Below, in pieces: positions 46,936 to 59,290 of a stretch of DNA of 64,000 nucleotides. A program made the translations under genes and the position numbers. The notes under the pieces were generated by a model. That model made no database searches and was not told the origin of the DNA. It was given only the letters and a program-made list of their open reading frames with translations. The DNA is taken from the NCBI GenBank assembly GCA_954871525.1, contig OX940863.1, positions 20,968,001 to 21,032,000 of the forward strand. The letters are read 5' to 3'. Position 1 is the first letter of the stretch. Every line of letters begins with the position of its first letter. This DNA is from Parietaria judaica. Taxonomy: Eukaryota; Streptophyta; Magnoliopsida; Rosales; Urticaceae.

Positions 46936-48346
46936 TCATAAACTTTGTAGCTTTCGCATCCCAATGTCATGAATATGCTTTCTGAACATTGAAGTGCGGA
47001 GAGCCTTTGTGAAGAAATCCGCGGAGTTTTCGCAAGAACGAACATATTGGATGTTGATAACATTATTCTTTTCTAGCTCTTGAGTGAACGAAAAGAACTT
47101 CGGAGGGATACGCTTTGTCCGATCGCTCTTGATAAATCCTTCCTTCATTTGAGTGACACACGCGACATTATCTTCGTAAAGTATGACGGGATCATCAATT
47201 GGTAGGAGACCACTTGTGGTTCTGATATGCTGCGTCATGGATCTAAGCTACACGCACTCACGACTTGCTTCGTGTAGTGCCATGATCTCAGCATGGTTTG
47301 ATGATGTCGCAACGAGCGTCTGTTTCTGGGAGCGCCAAGAAATCGCAGTCCCTCTGCAGGTAAACACATACCCCATTTGGGATCTCCCTTTATGTGGATC
47401 TGACAAGTAACCTGCATCTGCATAACCAATCAAAGCTGGTTTCGTATTGTTAGGGTAAAATAATCTCAAATCAATTGTTCCTTGAAGATAACGAAACACA
47501 TGTTTAATTCTATTCCAGTGTCTTTTAGTAGGAGCTGATTTGAATCTCGCTAACAAATTAACAGCAAAAGTTATATCTGGTCGAGCACAATTAGCAAGGT
47601 ACATAAGAGCTCCAATTGCACTGAAATATGGTACTTCTGGACCAAAAATCTCTTTGGAATTCTCACATGGACGATATGGATCATTTTCTACATCAAGGGA
47701 CCTCGCGACCATTGGGGTACTCAATGAATTCGATTTATCCATATTGAATCTCTTCAAAATTCTTCTCGTGTAATTTGATTGATGCACAAGTATCCCACTT
47801 TGCAAGTGCTCAATTTACAAACCGAGACAATATTTTGTTTTCCCAAGGTCTTTCATCTCGAATTCTTTCTTTAAGTAAGAGATTACTTCCTGAATCTCTT
47901 CATTGGTCCCAATGATATTTAAATCATCAACATAGACAGCGATAATCACACAACCAGATGTTGTTTTCTTGATGAAAACATAAGGGCAAAGGGGGTCGTT
48001 GACATATCCCTTTTGTAACAAATACTCACTTAGCCGGTCGTACCACATGCGTCTGGATTGCTTTAACCCATATAATGATCTTTGTAATTTGATTGAATAT
48101 CTTTCTCTGGGTTTTGAACTTGATGCTTCAGGAATTTTGAATCATTCAGGGATTCTCATGTAAATATTAGTATCAAGCGACCTATATAAATATGCGGTAA
48201 CAACATCCATGATGTGCATATTCTGTTTCTCATGAACTGCTAGACTGATCAAGTATCTGAACGTAATACCATCCATCACAGAAGAATACGTTTCCTCAAA
48301 GTCAATTCCGAGCCTTTGAGAAAAACCTTGTGCAACAAGTCAAGCC
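46936..48346 (-). pseudogene. copia D pol, RT (C-terminal part) and RNase H
   Basis: Minus-strand blocks: RT from LVAQGFSQRLGIDFEETYS next to the solo LTR (about 48300-48340), catalytic YVDD in IIAVYVDDLNIIGT (about 47935), then FGPEVPYFSAIGALMYLANCARPDITFAVNL and RNase H (TKRHWNRIKHVFRYL, ISWRSQKQTLVATSSNHAE, VILYEDNVACV, ENSADFFTKAL). Stops separate the blocks and the frame changes near 47240 and 47810. Confidence 0.88.
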
Positions 48347-51053
48347 TGTTGGGAATATTCCCTGTTAATTATCATGAATTGTGCCGTCGGACCGTTCGGG
48401 TAACATTTAAAAAAATTTATTTTAAGCGGAAAAAATATATTATCCGACTAACGGTCCGAACATCGGATAATAACCATATTACAAAGCCTGATAAATATTA
48501 TGAAATTTATTATTCATAAATCATTATTAATAATCTAGTCTTTATAGGAAATAAATAGAAAGCAGTAAATGGTCGCATTTATTAGCCCAATGCATAAGGC
48601 CGTACCTCTATTGTCGACCTCCGGCTGCGCGTTCTGAACTTGGCAGGGCTCCGCCGGTGCTGAGGGAAACTTTCGTGATCTTCCGGGATATTCTCCTGGA
48701 TTCCTCGTACCGAAGCGTGGGCTTCGCCGGCAGGACTCCGTCGCAAAATTTAAACTGATGGTTCTTTTTAAGCTTCCAGAGAACTAAGTCTCTTAAGACG
48801 AACCAGAAAGAGAGATCAGAGGAAAAATTCGCAGACCCTAAGGGAGAGGGAGAGTTCGAATTTTTCTCTGGGGAAATGTGTGAAAAATGTGTAGAATGAG
48901 CTCCCTATTTATAGGCTCAGACTGTAATCGAATTAGAGAAATTCTCTCCCTTAATTTCGAATTCTATTAATTAAATATAATTAATTATTTCAATCCAATG
49001 GTCTAGATTTAATCTTATCTAAATCCAAGGGATATAATTAATTTGAGATTTAATTAAATAAGAAAAGACTTGGATAAAATCAAAAACCAATCTTATCCTC
49101 TTATCTTATCAAGATTCGAATTCTAATAACCTAGATCCAACAGTTGAGATAAATCTTTAAACCGATCTAATGGATCAAATTAGTTTAGGATAAAATCAAA
49201 TATCAAAAGATTTAATAAAATCCTAATTCGACTTTATCCATTTATATAATTCGAAAATTAATATATTATATATATAATTAACTAATTTCCAATCCGACGG
49301 TAAAGATTAAATCTTAGACCGATCTAACGGATATAATTAATTACATAAATTTGAAAAACTAAACTTGGTCACCAAGTTATTAATTTCGAATATATCAATT
49401 ATCTTAATCCAACGGTTGATATTAAATCATAACCGATCCAATGGATTAAATTGATTTTAGGGTTTTCTCAAATACCAAAACATTTGGTACTTATGCCGCA
49501 ATTATGAAAAAACAAAAGCCTATCCATTCGAATGTCATATGGTTCCTCATTCCAAGGCATAATTCGATTTTACACATATAATATATATAAATATATATTA
49601 TTTACATATTAATATAAATCCATTAATTATTGATTAATTATTAATAAGACATTAATAATTAAATTCGAATAATTAAATTATATTAATATCCTCTGATCTC
49701 AATATCACACATTCAAATGTCATTGTGTCATACCATCATTTAAATTCGTGACATGTGATTTAATTTCATAGTTTATCGAAACAATCACAAACTTAGAAAT
49801 TCTCTAAATCACAAACCGTGCGTCAAAATGACTCGGTTTCAGAAGCAAAGTTTCTTAGAATTTAATTTCCAACAACTTTTATGTTGACAGATAATCCAAA
49901 TTCTACTTTCTTTTATCACTTAATTTTGGTTACCAAGATATTGTACTTTTGCCACGCTACTGATAAAACTATCAGATGCATGTCACAGACTTCAGTTTTA
50001 TAAGTCTTGCCAAATGATTAAAAACATCTCAAAATATGTCTATCACGTATATATCATCCGTTACGGAGCTATCCTGGGGACCATGGACCCGTATCACTTA
50101 AGCTCCAACGAACTGCTAGGGTGTTCGTCAAACCTCGGTGTTATTCCACTATAAACTCGAGACTGCACTCTTTAGTGATACAGTATATATTATTCCCTTA
50201 ATTACAGCAGGGTGTCCATTGATACAATCAAATTCAGGTTATTGATCTTTCACTTGAGGATCCACACATGAGCAGGCGGCTTCTACCGTTGTGCCCCTCA
50301 TTGCATTTTCATCCTTGACTCAGTCAGTAATATCATGAGTAACCCACTTATGGTTTCGATTCATAAGTTGCGCACGGGTACCTCTCACTTCTCACCACCG
50401 ACAATCAAGAGAATCGTCATGACTCTGAAGAGAGCTGTGTGATGCCCATGTCTATGACCAAGCTACCCTTACTGTTGACTATCATGTTCTCAAAATAATA
50501 GTGTTGGGAACAACGGTAATATATTGTTTTCTTTAACGGTTAAATCAAAGAACAATCAAGCCAGCAGCTCGGACTCAAGATCACTCAGGACTTAGATCGA
50601 ATATCCATTTGATCATCTACTAGTGACTCAACTCCAAGTTATCAGTGACGGTCTTATATGATAACTTCCGGATTTTAAGTCAGGTCCAGTCCAGTATGAA
50701 GACACTTCATACTTAATGCACTTCTAGTGAGTGTGACACACACAAAATCCAGAATAGGATTGTTACTTAGTCACATTAATGACCTTATACAATTAATGGG
50801 CTCCCACCCAGTTAATCAGGTCACAGACATTTTAAGTTCATTTATTATGATTATTAATTCTTACTCACATTGACTCTGTTGTGATAATAATAACATAATT
50901 GCATCCTTTATGAACTAAGGATCAAACATTCTATTTTACTCTATCAGAAACTATAATAAGATTATCATAATAAGCACCATCTTTATTCAACGATTTGTCA
51001 TAATCTTTTACAAATGGATAAAATATCTTGTTTAAGGACACACATGTCCAACA
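48347..51053 (-). mobile_element. solo LTR, 2707 bp, TSD AAGCC, nested in copia D
   Basis: On the minus strand TGTTGGACATGTGTGTCC ... to ...GAATATTCCCAACA. It is flanked by an exact 5-bp duplication AAGCC (48342-48346 and 51054-51058). The duplication falls between the RYKA and LVAQ codons of the copia D reverse transcriptase, whose sequence resumes across it. CTATAAATAGG near 48905-48915 (minus) is a good TATA box followed by a leader rich in CTCTCT. No primer site, purine tract or coding domain is found, so it is a solo LTR (or a non-coding long-LTR derivative). Its first 150 bases resemble the start of the LTR at 20722. Confidence 0.88.
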
Positions 51054-53110
51054 AAGCCTTGTATCTCACAATCTCATTTTTCTCATTTCTCTTTTGCACA
51101 AATACCCATTTGTATCCAACAGGTCTCACATATTCAGGTGTAAGTACTATAGGCCCAAAAACCTTGTGTAATTTGTTAAGTGATTCTAATTCTACATCAA
51201 TAGCCTTTTTTCCATTCAGTCCAATCACGTCTATTTTTACATTCGGTAACAGACCGTGGTTCAGGATCCCTATTATTTTCGTCCATAACATCACATGCCA
51301 AACTGTAACAGAGTGCATCATCGCTGTTCATATATCGGCTCCACATTATACCTGTACTGGCACAATTAATCGAAATTTCTTGATTTTCCTCATCGCGTAT
51401 TTCTTCAGGAATACTTTCCTCCATATTGGGGTCATCTTGTTTTTCTGCTCCTTTTCTTTTCCGAGGATTTTTATCTTTGGAACCGACTGGTCTTCCACGC
51501 TTCAGGCATGTTATGATTTCATGAGTAACTTTTTTTCTTTTCAATTTGCCCTTTTGGAACTTCAATTTGGGCAGGAGCATTCTCAGCTGGTATATGAGAT
51601 TTAGTCACTCTCTTAGTGTCCGTAAATGCATCAGGAAGTTGATTTACTATATCTTGCAAATGCAAAATTCTTTGGACTTTCCTTCACATTCTTTTGTGTA
51701 AGGATCAAGATGCAACAATGTTGGTACAGACCATGTAATTTCTCTTTCCAGCTTTTTTCTTTCTCCCCCTAATGTTGGGAAATTTTTTTCGTCAAAGTCG
51801 CAATCAGCAAAACGAGCTGTGCAAATATTCCCAGTTTGAGGTTCAAGGTATTCAACAATAGATGAGCTTTCAAAGCCTACATAAATACCATGACTCCTCT
51901 GTGGCCCCATCTTTGTTCTTTGGGGTGGTGCAATAGGCACATAAACAACACAACCAAAAATCCCTAGATGGGATATATTTGGTTCTTGGCCGAATACAAG
52001 TTGCGCTGAAGAGTATTTATGATATGCACTTGGTCTGATGGGAATTAATGCCGCAACATATAATATTGCATGACCCCATACTGAAGTAGGAAGCATTGTT
52101 CTCATTATCAATGGTCTAGCAATAAGCTGGAAGCGCTTGATCAATGATTCAGCCAGACCATTTTGTGTGTGAACGTGAGAAACGGGATGTTCAACATCAA
52201 TCCCAACTGACATACAATAATCATTGAATGCCTAAGATGTGAATTCACCAGCATTATCAAGTCTAATTTTCTTGATCGTATAATTGGGAAATTGAGCTCG
52301 CAATTTGATTATCTGAGCGAGTAATTTAGCAAATGCCATATTGCGAGTTGATAACAGACACACATGTGACCATTTGCTAAAGGCATCTATCAATACCATA
52401 AAGTATCCAAATGGTCCACACAGTGGGTGAATGGGCCCGCATATATCACATTGAATACGCTCAAGAAACATAGGTGATTCTGTTTCAACTTTTTTCGGTT
52501 AATGTCTTATGATTAACTTTCCGAGAGAACAAGCTTTACACTGGAATATTTTTCCTTGAGGGATCTTCTAGTCCTTTCAATGGATGCCCATGTGTATTTT
52601 CAATAATGCTGCGCATCATGGTTGAACCAGGATGACCTAGTCGGTCATGCCATATGGTAAATATTGAAGGTTTGGAAACTACCATATTTGATTTAATTGC
52701 AGTTATAAACGTAAAATGCAATCCTGTAGGGAGCATTGATAGTTTTTCAAGTACGTATTTCTTCCCCGATTTATGCATTATGATAAAAATATATTTCATG
52801 GCGTTCTCAGTTGTAGAATGAGTATCAAATTCATGAGAATATATATCTTTGAAGCTCAACAAGTTTCTTTTGGATCTTGGGGAGAATAATGTATTGTTTA
52901 TGGTAAACATGCATTATGCCATTCGGTAATGTAAAATTTGTTTTGCCAACTCATTCAATCAGATCTACTGAACCTGATATTGTATCTACACCGGCTTGTG
53001 TTGATTTTATGTTTGAGAAAAACTTTTTATCCTTCAATATAGTGTGTGTTGTTCCACAATCGAGTATACAAAATTTTCCAGATTCACAATTAGCTTTGTC
53101 CATTTGAGAA
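51054..53110 (-). pseudogene. copia D pol, PR, INT and RT (N-terminal part)
   Basis: Protease is near 53040-53107 with ILDCGTTHTI: the catalytic motif reads DCG, not DSG. Integrase: zinc-finger block IWHDRLGHPGSTMM (about 52640), core with FLERIQCDICGPI, IKKIRLDNAGEFTS and THTQNGLAESLIKR-type segments (51647-52471). Then comes the acidic linker with KRKGAEKQDDPNMEESI, and the start of RT (PVGYKWVFVQKRNEKNEIVRYKA) up to the solo LTR. Several stops occur, for example after EFTS at 52232. Confidence 0.87.
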
Positions 53111-53279
53111 CTTTAACTAACAGCATAACACAAATTTTGATAAGAAAGATAATTAATTAAACACTAGCATTAGTCTATTACACACCTTAAAATAAGAAGT
53201 TCATGACATATTTTACAAAAAAAAAAAAAAAAAAACACAAACAAACATTGGACAATTGGGCTTCATTCCCAATAGGAAT

Positions 53280-54326
53280 TACATAATTCATTTTAGTTTC
53301 CACCAGTCGCTTGTTCAGCGAAATTGCCAACCGTGTCAATGAAATCACCATTGAAGTCGGATGCTTCGAGATGAGTGGATTCGTTATGGTCAATAAAGCT
53401 GACCTCTTTCACTTTCCCTTTCCCCTTCATAGACTCTTGGTAGAGTTTGCATAAGTGTTGTGGGGCTCGGCAGACTCTTGACCAGTGCCTTTTAGTGCCA
53501 CATCTGAAACAAGTGGTTTCAAAGCCTTTTAGGGAAATAATCTATTTTCCCCTTTTAGAAGGGGTCATCGTGGCTCCTCCCGTGTTGTTGCCTTTTATGA
53601 TAGTAGTTAGCAAACTTATACGAGGGATTATAACCACCTCATCCACGTCCGTAACTACGCTAACGACCTCGGCCTTGCTCTCGACCCTGAAAATAGTTCT
53701 TGGGCTCAGGCTTATCAGATTTTATAGTGTTTGCTTCAGCAAGCGCTTTTTAAGCCGGTCGGGCGAGATTGATGAGTTTTCATCAGCAACTCATTATTTT
53801 TTTCTGCGACGAGGAGACAAGAAATTAGTTCATAATACTTTTGGAAACCCCTTACACGATATTGTTGTTGCAGGGTTACATTTGATGCGTGGAAAGTAGA
53901 AAAAGTATTTTCCACCATTTCATCGTCAGTTACCGTTACCCCACAAAATCTCAAGTGGGTTACGATTCTGAATTGCAGAATTATAGTCTCCGACTTTCTT
54001 ATAGTCTTGGAACCGTAACGCGGTCCATTCATCGCGGAAACAGGGAGCATTACATCCCTTTGGTGATCATATCTTTCTTTCAGATTTTTTCACAGCTCAC
54101 TTGGATATTTCATAGTGAGATATTCATTTTTTAGGCTTTCGTCAAGGTGTCGACGAAGGAAGATTAAATATCTTGCCTTGTCTGTTCTTTATGAGTCGCT
54201 TACCTCCTTCAGTGTCTCAAGAAGATTCATTGACTCCAAGTGCATCTCAATATCTATTGTCCAAGGCATGTAATTATTGCCACTGATATCAAGAGTGCTG
54301 AATTCAAGCTTAACAAGATTCGACAT
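53280..54326 (-). pseudogene. copia D gag remnant
   Basis: The minus ATG at 54326 opens MSNLVKLEFSALDISGNNYM, a common copia Gag start. The blocks LFLRRHLDESLKNEYL-like, ENTFSTFHASNVTLQQQYR and ELISCLLVAEKNNELLM follow, then an RG-rich region and a zinc knuckle CFRCGTKRHWSRVC (about 53480). Stops occur near 54190, 53740, 53660 and 53560. The Gag is dead. Confidence 0.86.
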
Positions 54327-54674
54327 GGTAATAACTAACATGAAAATAAAATAATTCATTAGATTTAATTCAAAATATAAAAGTCTACTAAGATTGTAAA
54401 TAATAAAGAAAAATACATGAATACAACCACCTTTAAGGAAAAATAAAATTCCTCCGGTGTAATATGAAAGATGAAAATACTAACATTATATACAAGGATA
54501 ATTATGGCTACAAAAACTAACATTAGTCTAGCCATTTTTATCTGCAAAACTTAAAGAAAAAATATGAGGTAGAATAAGAGATGTGAATTTTTCGTATAGT
54601 TTGATAAACTTGTATTTATAGTGTAAAAACTAGCCGTTTATAGCCGTTATGTTACCGTTGGACATATACTAACA
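54327..54674 (-). other. 5' end of copia D, LTR-like but unmatched
   Basis: On the minus strand this runs from TGTTAGTATATGTCC through ACACTATAAATACAAG (TATA-like, about 54610) to the Gag start. It should contain the 5' LTR and primer site, but neither the LTR sequence of 46525-46783 nor a TGGTATCAGAGC primer site is recognisable. It may be a diverged LTR or a different element's end. Confidence 0.35.
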
Positions 54675-54699
54675 TAATGTAATTAAATGCTAAGATTAG

Positions 54700-55199
54700 G
54701 AGTAAAGCTTCTGGAGGAGGAGCGCTCCGCAAGTACGCCGCAGGAAACACTTCAGTCCCCGAGTTTGGAACCACTTTTGCATCGGCTCAGTGTTCCCCGG
54801 ATTTGTCCATGATCGAGTGCAACAACTGTTTGGACGAAGCATTCAAAGATGTTGATCTTAACTATGGAAGATCGGGAGGGAGAGTTGTTACTCCAAGCTG
54901 TAATTTTAGGTACGAGGTTTACCTATATTATGGCGGGGAAACGGCGTACGATCCGGAGCCGCATCTTAATACGGAGTTCTTTGCAAGAACAGGTATACAT
55001 CATGTCTACTTTTATTAGAACATAGCATGGAGACCAATGTGAAAAATGGGTTTCCACAAAATCTCTGTTTGTTTCTTTTCAGAAAAGGAGAGTAAGACTT
55101 TTGGAACCGGCGCCACGATTCTCGGTTGTGCTACAATAGGGTTGATCGTGTCCGTGGGCGTGTACTCAAGAGTAAGGAAGAGAACCAACAAACCTGAAA
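54700..55199 (+). pseudogene. CRK-like ectodomain 2, 5'-truncated
   Basis: The coding homology starts in the middle of an ectodomain exon directly beside copia D (frame GGGALRKYAAGNTSVPEFG). The second DUF26 domain is well kept: CSPDLSMIECNNC gives the exact C-x8-C-x2-C, followed by GGRVVTPSCNFRYEVYLYY. The exon ends at 54992 (phase 1). After a 90-bp intron, exon 55083-55199 encodes the membrane span (ATILGCATIGLIVSVGVYS) and RVRKR. The signal peptide and the first DUF26 are missing, most simply removed with the copia D insertion or a linked deletion. The exon junction phases equal those of CRK copies 1 and 3. Confidence 0.82.
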
Positions 55200-56114
55200 G
55201 TAAGTTCTGAACAAACTTATATTATCCTCTGTTCTTAATGCTCTGCTCTTGGAATAAAGTAGGGTTTAGCTATCGTTTTCTAAAAAAAGAGAAGAAAAGA
55301 AAGAAAAAAAATGACAGCTTATTATTATGGAGTCAGATTGCCAGCGGGCAAACTCGCCCGCCCTATTTGCTTGGCCTACAATGCAGGCGGGGTGGACGCC
55401 CGCTTGTAGCCCTTTGCCCCTTAACTTCAAATTTAGTAGTACATTTTCCCCTACATGCTAAAGATGATAGAAAATTGATGTGTGCCATATATAACTTGCT
55501 TAAGATACTTATCAATTCACCTAAAAAAAAAAAAGATACTTATCAATTTTAATTTTTACCTAAATTTGTTAGACTTTTCATCTTAAGAGTTCTTGTAATT
55601 ATACTCGTTGAAATTTATTTTCAAAATAGTCCCATAATTTAGTATAGTACATCTTGTTCAATATATATATTTTTTTTAAATACATTGTGCTACTTTCACT
55701 TTTTAATGTGCATGGTACATTGTGCTAGTTTTTAAAGTATAGGAACAATAATTAGTGCCAAAACATACCTTTGATAGGACAAATTGCACCAACGAAATTC
55801 ATTGAGCATTTAGTGTGTGAATTACTCAAAGTTCACATATACATTAATTATAGGTACATCACATATAATAGCTCTAATTTTGTTGAGTATAGTATAACAT
55901 GTAGGAAATGCAAGATTAAATCATACAAGACTATTTAAGAATTTTACACATTTAAAGAGGATTCTAAAAAATCTACCAAACACTTAAGACACAGACACTA
56001 CTCTATATATTTCTAGAATTTAAATATAAAAATCAAGTTTATATTTTCAACAGAGTAAATATATGCTATGCCATGTTTGGTAGTCAAGTATTGTATGAAT
56101 TTTCATCATTGCAG
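55200..56114. other. gap in CRK 2 where kinase exons should be
   Basis: A CRK should have exons for the N-lobe, catalytic loop and activation segment here. None of the landmarks (glycine loop, VAVK, HRDLK, DFG, APE) can be read in any frame. The DNA is AT-rich, with one GC-rich patch at 55325-55440 that contains a perfect short hairpin GCGGGC-AAACTC-GCCCGC. Confidence 0.6.
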
Positions 56115-56585
56115 ACAAGGAGAGAATTGAGAGAAGAGACGGCTTTTGCGACTCTTGTAGATGAACAAATGGAACGCAAAGATCGTTATGAATCTGAAAT
56201 AATGGGGTGTCTCCAAATTGGACTAATGTGCGTCCGAAGAGACATTGCTGACAGACCGGCCATGAGAACTGTTGTTTACATGCTTAATTACATCTATAAA
56301 ACTCTCTCGATTTTTGACTTATTACTAGAATTGGACCTGTCACATGCCGGCGAGGACTCTCTTAAATCGAGCGAATCGGGAAATCCCTGCGATTGCAGTG
56401 AGCACTTCGACGATGACTCAAATAGTGGGTTCGCTTCAGCGTCGAATACCTCACTCTCGCCTTCTCCGTATGTAATAGCTTCGCCCGAGATCGAAAATTA
56501 CCATGTCATCGAAAGGCCTAATTATTTTTACTTGACATGGAAGCTTGTTTCTTGGCGATGGCATCGGGCTCTTTTCCGCTTTTAA
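56115..56585 (+). pseudogene. CRK 2 kinase C-terminal exon
   Basis: An acceptor TTCATCATTGCAG precedes an open exon of 156 codons to the TAA-type stop at 56585. IMGCLQIGLMCVRRDIADRPAMRTVVYML is the last helix block of a DUF26/S-locus-type receptor kinase, with the invariant Arg of subdomain XI (DRP). The tail is Ser-rich and acidic (ASASNTSLSPSPYVIASPE). The rest of the kinase is missing upstream, so with 54700-55199 this is the remainder of one broken CRK gene. Confidence 0.72.
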
Positions 56586-57219
56586 GCGCTTTCGGGAACT
56601 TCCGATAAACTTTCTAGCTTTGATGCACTGTCATCTTTATTTCAACATATTTTGTGTTTATTTCTTTGTCATGCTGTAGTAGCTTAAAATTACTCTCAAG
56701 TACTATTTAAATTTAAGTTTTTTTTTTTTCATGTTTCTTGTTTTTACTATAAAGATGCTTCATATTTTTTAAGTTTTTTTTTTTTAATGTCATTCTATTT
56801 ATGGCAAGGAAGAAAAAATTAGCAATTTCTATGTTCCCCTTCCTATATATGATCAAACTCTAAATGGCATAGTGCCATTTTGGTATAAATTAGACCACAC
56901 AATTATTGTACTATCGAGACTTCTAATTTATCGAGTGTTAATCTAGCACGTTCGGATTGGCAAAAATATAAATTAATCAAATATAAGTTTAATGACGAGG
57001 TTTTATTGTATTTGTTTGGCGACTGGCACAAAAACTCTTTGCCGGATTTTATAAAGATCACTGCTGTTTCTGAAGTTTGATGATTTAGAAAGATATGCTT
57101 TCAATTTCTTGAATTACAAAATAGAACAGATATACAGAACAGTCAGAGCAGTATGTGGATTTTAAATACATAGATTATGAAATTGGAGAAATTAAAGGCT
57201 TGTAGCTTTTACAAATAAA
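56586..57219. other. spacer, nothing recognised
   Basis: AT-rich sequence after the CRK 2 stop with poly-T tracts near 56720 and 56780. No coding or structured element is seen. Confidence 0.5.
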
Positions 57220-57946
57220 GGGTAAATGAAGCAAATGCCCATTTGTGGCTAAATGTTTCAAAAAAATGCCCAAACCTATTTTTGGTAATTAAAAACACAA
57301 ACTGCATAAATTTTTGACTAATATGCCCCTCCTTTTTTTGAACGTGTAAATAATTTAATTAACGAAAATTCATAATTATTCTAAATAATTAAAACAAAAA
57401 AAATTGGTTTCCTTAAATATAGGTTGCGTTAAAATCAATATTTATTCGAATTAATAATATCAAATATAATTCTTTCCTTAAATATAGGTAAATCAGTATT
57501 CAAAATACAATTTCTTCCTTTTTAAACGATTTAATTTGAAAATTCAAAAATTTATATTAATTTAACGATTTAAATTTTAAAAACAAAATCACTTCTATTA
57601 TAGTTGCTAAATTTTAATCGCCATTTTTTTTGCATTTTTCGTTCGATTTGAAAACCTTTTTTGGAGGGACAGAAGACGATCGATTGAAAACCTTTTTTGG
57701 ATCATCTGCAAGCCTTTGTGAGATTCAACACAAACGCATTGGTGAGTATATTTCATTTGTGATTATAGTTCTTATTCACTTTTGGCCTCATGAAAACACA
57801 TGAAATCATTCCATTGAAATACTTTGTTCACTCAATTTATGGTATTTTTTGAAATAGTATAGCGTAGATTCTTATTAAGTAATCTGTAATCATGTTGTAA
57901 ACTTTTATTTTCCGTTCAAAAACTCGTAAGACTTATCTACAATTTC

Positions 57947-58308
57947 GTAATTTATGAAACCAATTGGAAATAGTATTATGGTAGGTAATTGGTGAATTAG
58001 GAGTGTAATTTAAGTTACAAAATTATGAAAATAATTAAGCATGCTTGTAATTGTAAATTAAGTTACTAATTTATAAGAGAAAATTTTGTCATTGTATTTG
58101 TAGTTTGAAATACGATTTAAATTAGTCGTAATTTATGAAACCAATTGGAAATATTATTATGGTAGGCAAGTAGTGAATTAGGAGTGTAATTTAAGTTACA
58201 AAATTCTGAAAATAATTAAGCATGCTTGTAATTGTAAATTAAATTACGAATCTATAACAAAATATTTCGTCATTGTATTCGTAGTGTGAAATGCGATTGA
58301 AATTAGTA
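57947..58308 (+). repeat. tandem duplication, 181-bp unit, two copies
   Basis: GTAATTTATGAAACCAATTG opens both units (57947 and 58128). The whole unit, including GGTAGG, GAATTAGGAGTGTAATTTAA and AATTAAGCATGCTTGTAATT, repeats with a modest number of substitutions. Confidence 0.9.
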
Positions 58309-59220
58309 TTAAGTATACACAGTTACGAATTCGAAGTGTAATTTAAAGGACAAAAGTATATTCGTAAAACCATCAAACCATGGAAATAAAGATTGACGCC
58401 ATCGAAGGATTTGTTGATTTCATTACCTAAAGTCATAAGTAATAATAATTACGAATTAACATTGAAAATTCAAACTCAAGATTTCATGAACTGTAAGCAC
58501 AAAATAACTGTAAGAAAAAATTAACTGTAAGCATAAAACTTCATGAACTGTAAGCACAACATTCATTACATAAATTTCGTAAGTTAAATTACCAAAATTT
58601 CGGTAATATAAATTACCAAAACACTCACTGCAATAACCAGAAACACATATGGCTTTTGAAAATGTCTTTTTCCCTTTAACCTTAGAAACTGAAGCTGTAT
58701 GTGCAATGCAATGAAGAAGGAACGATTATATATGGCATATGTGTCCAATATTAGGTCGATAAAAACGGTAGGGCCAATATTTTTTTAGCGGCTAGATCTC
58801 GTAATTTAAATTACCACGATTTCGGTAATTATAATTACGGATAGTAGATACAAGAATCGAAATTAGAATCAGATTAAACTTAACATTGGTCTAACTTAAA
58901 TTTCGGTAATTATAAATACGGATAATGTAAATATCAATAAAAAAATCTGCAGGAAAATTCGAATCAGAGATTTGCCCTAAACATGAATCAAAATAAGAAG
59001 CAAAATACCCTAAGTATGGTAATTATAAATACGGGTTCAAGATATATCAATCAAAATTTTTGGCCTAAACAAGATAAGAATCAGATTCAAATAATCGATT
59101 AATCCTATAAAGCCACAAGGGTTTCGAACTAATTTAACCCACATGCATAGGAATTAAACCATTCAATACAACAAAGGAATTTGGACTTATTGGAGGAACG
59201 AGCTATTGGTTGAGGTGATG

Positions 59221-59290
59221 GAGAAGGCGACTGCGAGCGACGGAGGCGAACGAGCGACAGAGAAGGCGACTGCGAGCGACGGAGGCGACG
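59221..59290 (+). repeat. 39-bp tandem repeat, GC-rich
   Basis: GAGAAGGCGACTGCGAGCG followed by ACGGAGGCGA(A) repeats at 59221 and 59260 (second unit partial). It lies in a GC-rich island within an otherwise AT-rich element and gives open frames on both strands (Arg/Ser/Pro-rich), which I regard as compositional. Confidence 0.85.

Larger units (their letters stand above)
46525..54674 (-). mobile_element. Ty1/copia retrotransposon D, split by a solo LTR
   Basis: Reading right to left: gag (from 54326), protease, integrase, reverse transcriptase (interrupted by 48347-51053), RNase H, GAATGAGGAG purine tract and a 3' LTR (46525-46783). The right boundary at 54674 is chosen from the CA end (minus TGTTAGTATATGTCC). 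The two ends do not look like the same LTR, and no common 5-bp duplication is seen, so the element may be recombinant or its 5' end misjudged. Its right end lies directly beside the truncated second CRK. Confidence 0.85.
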
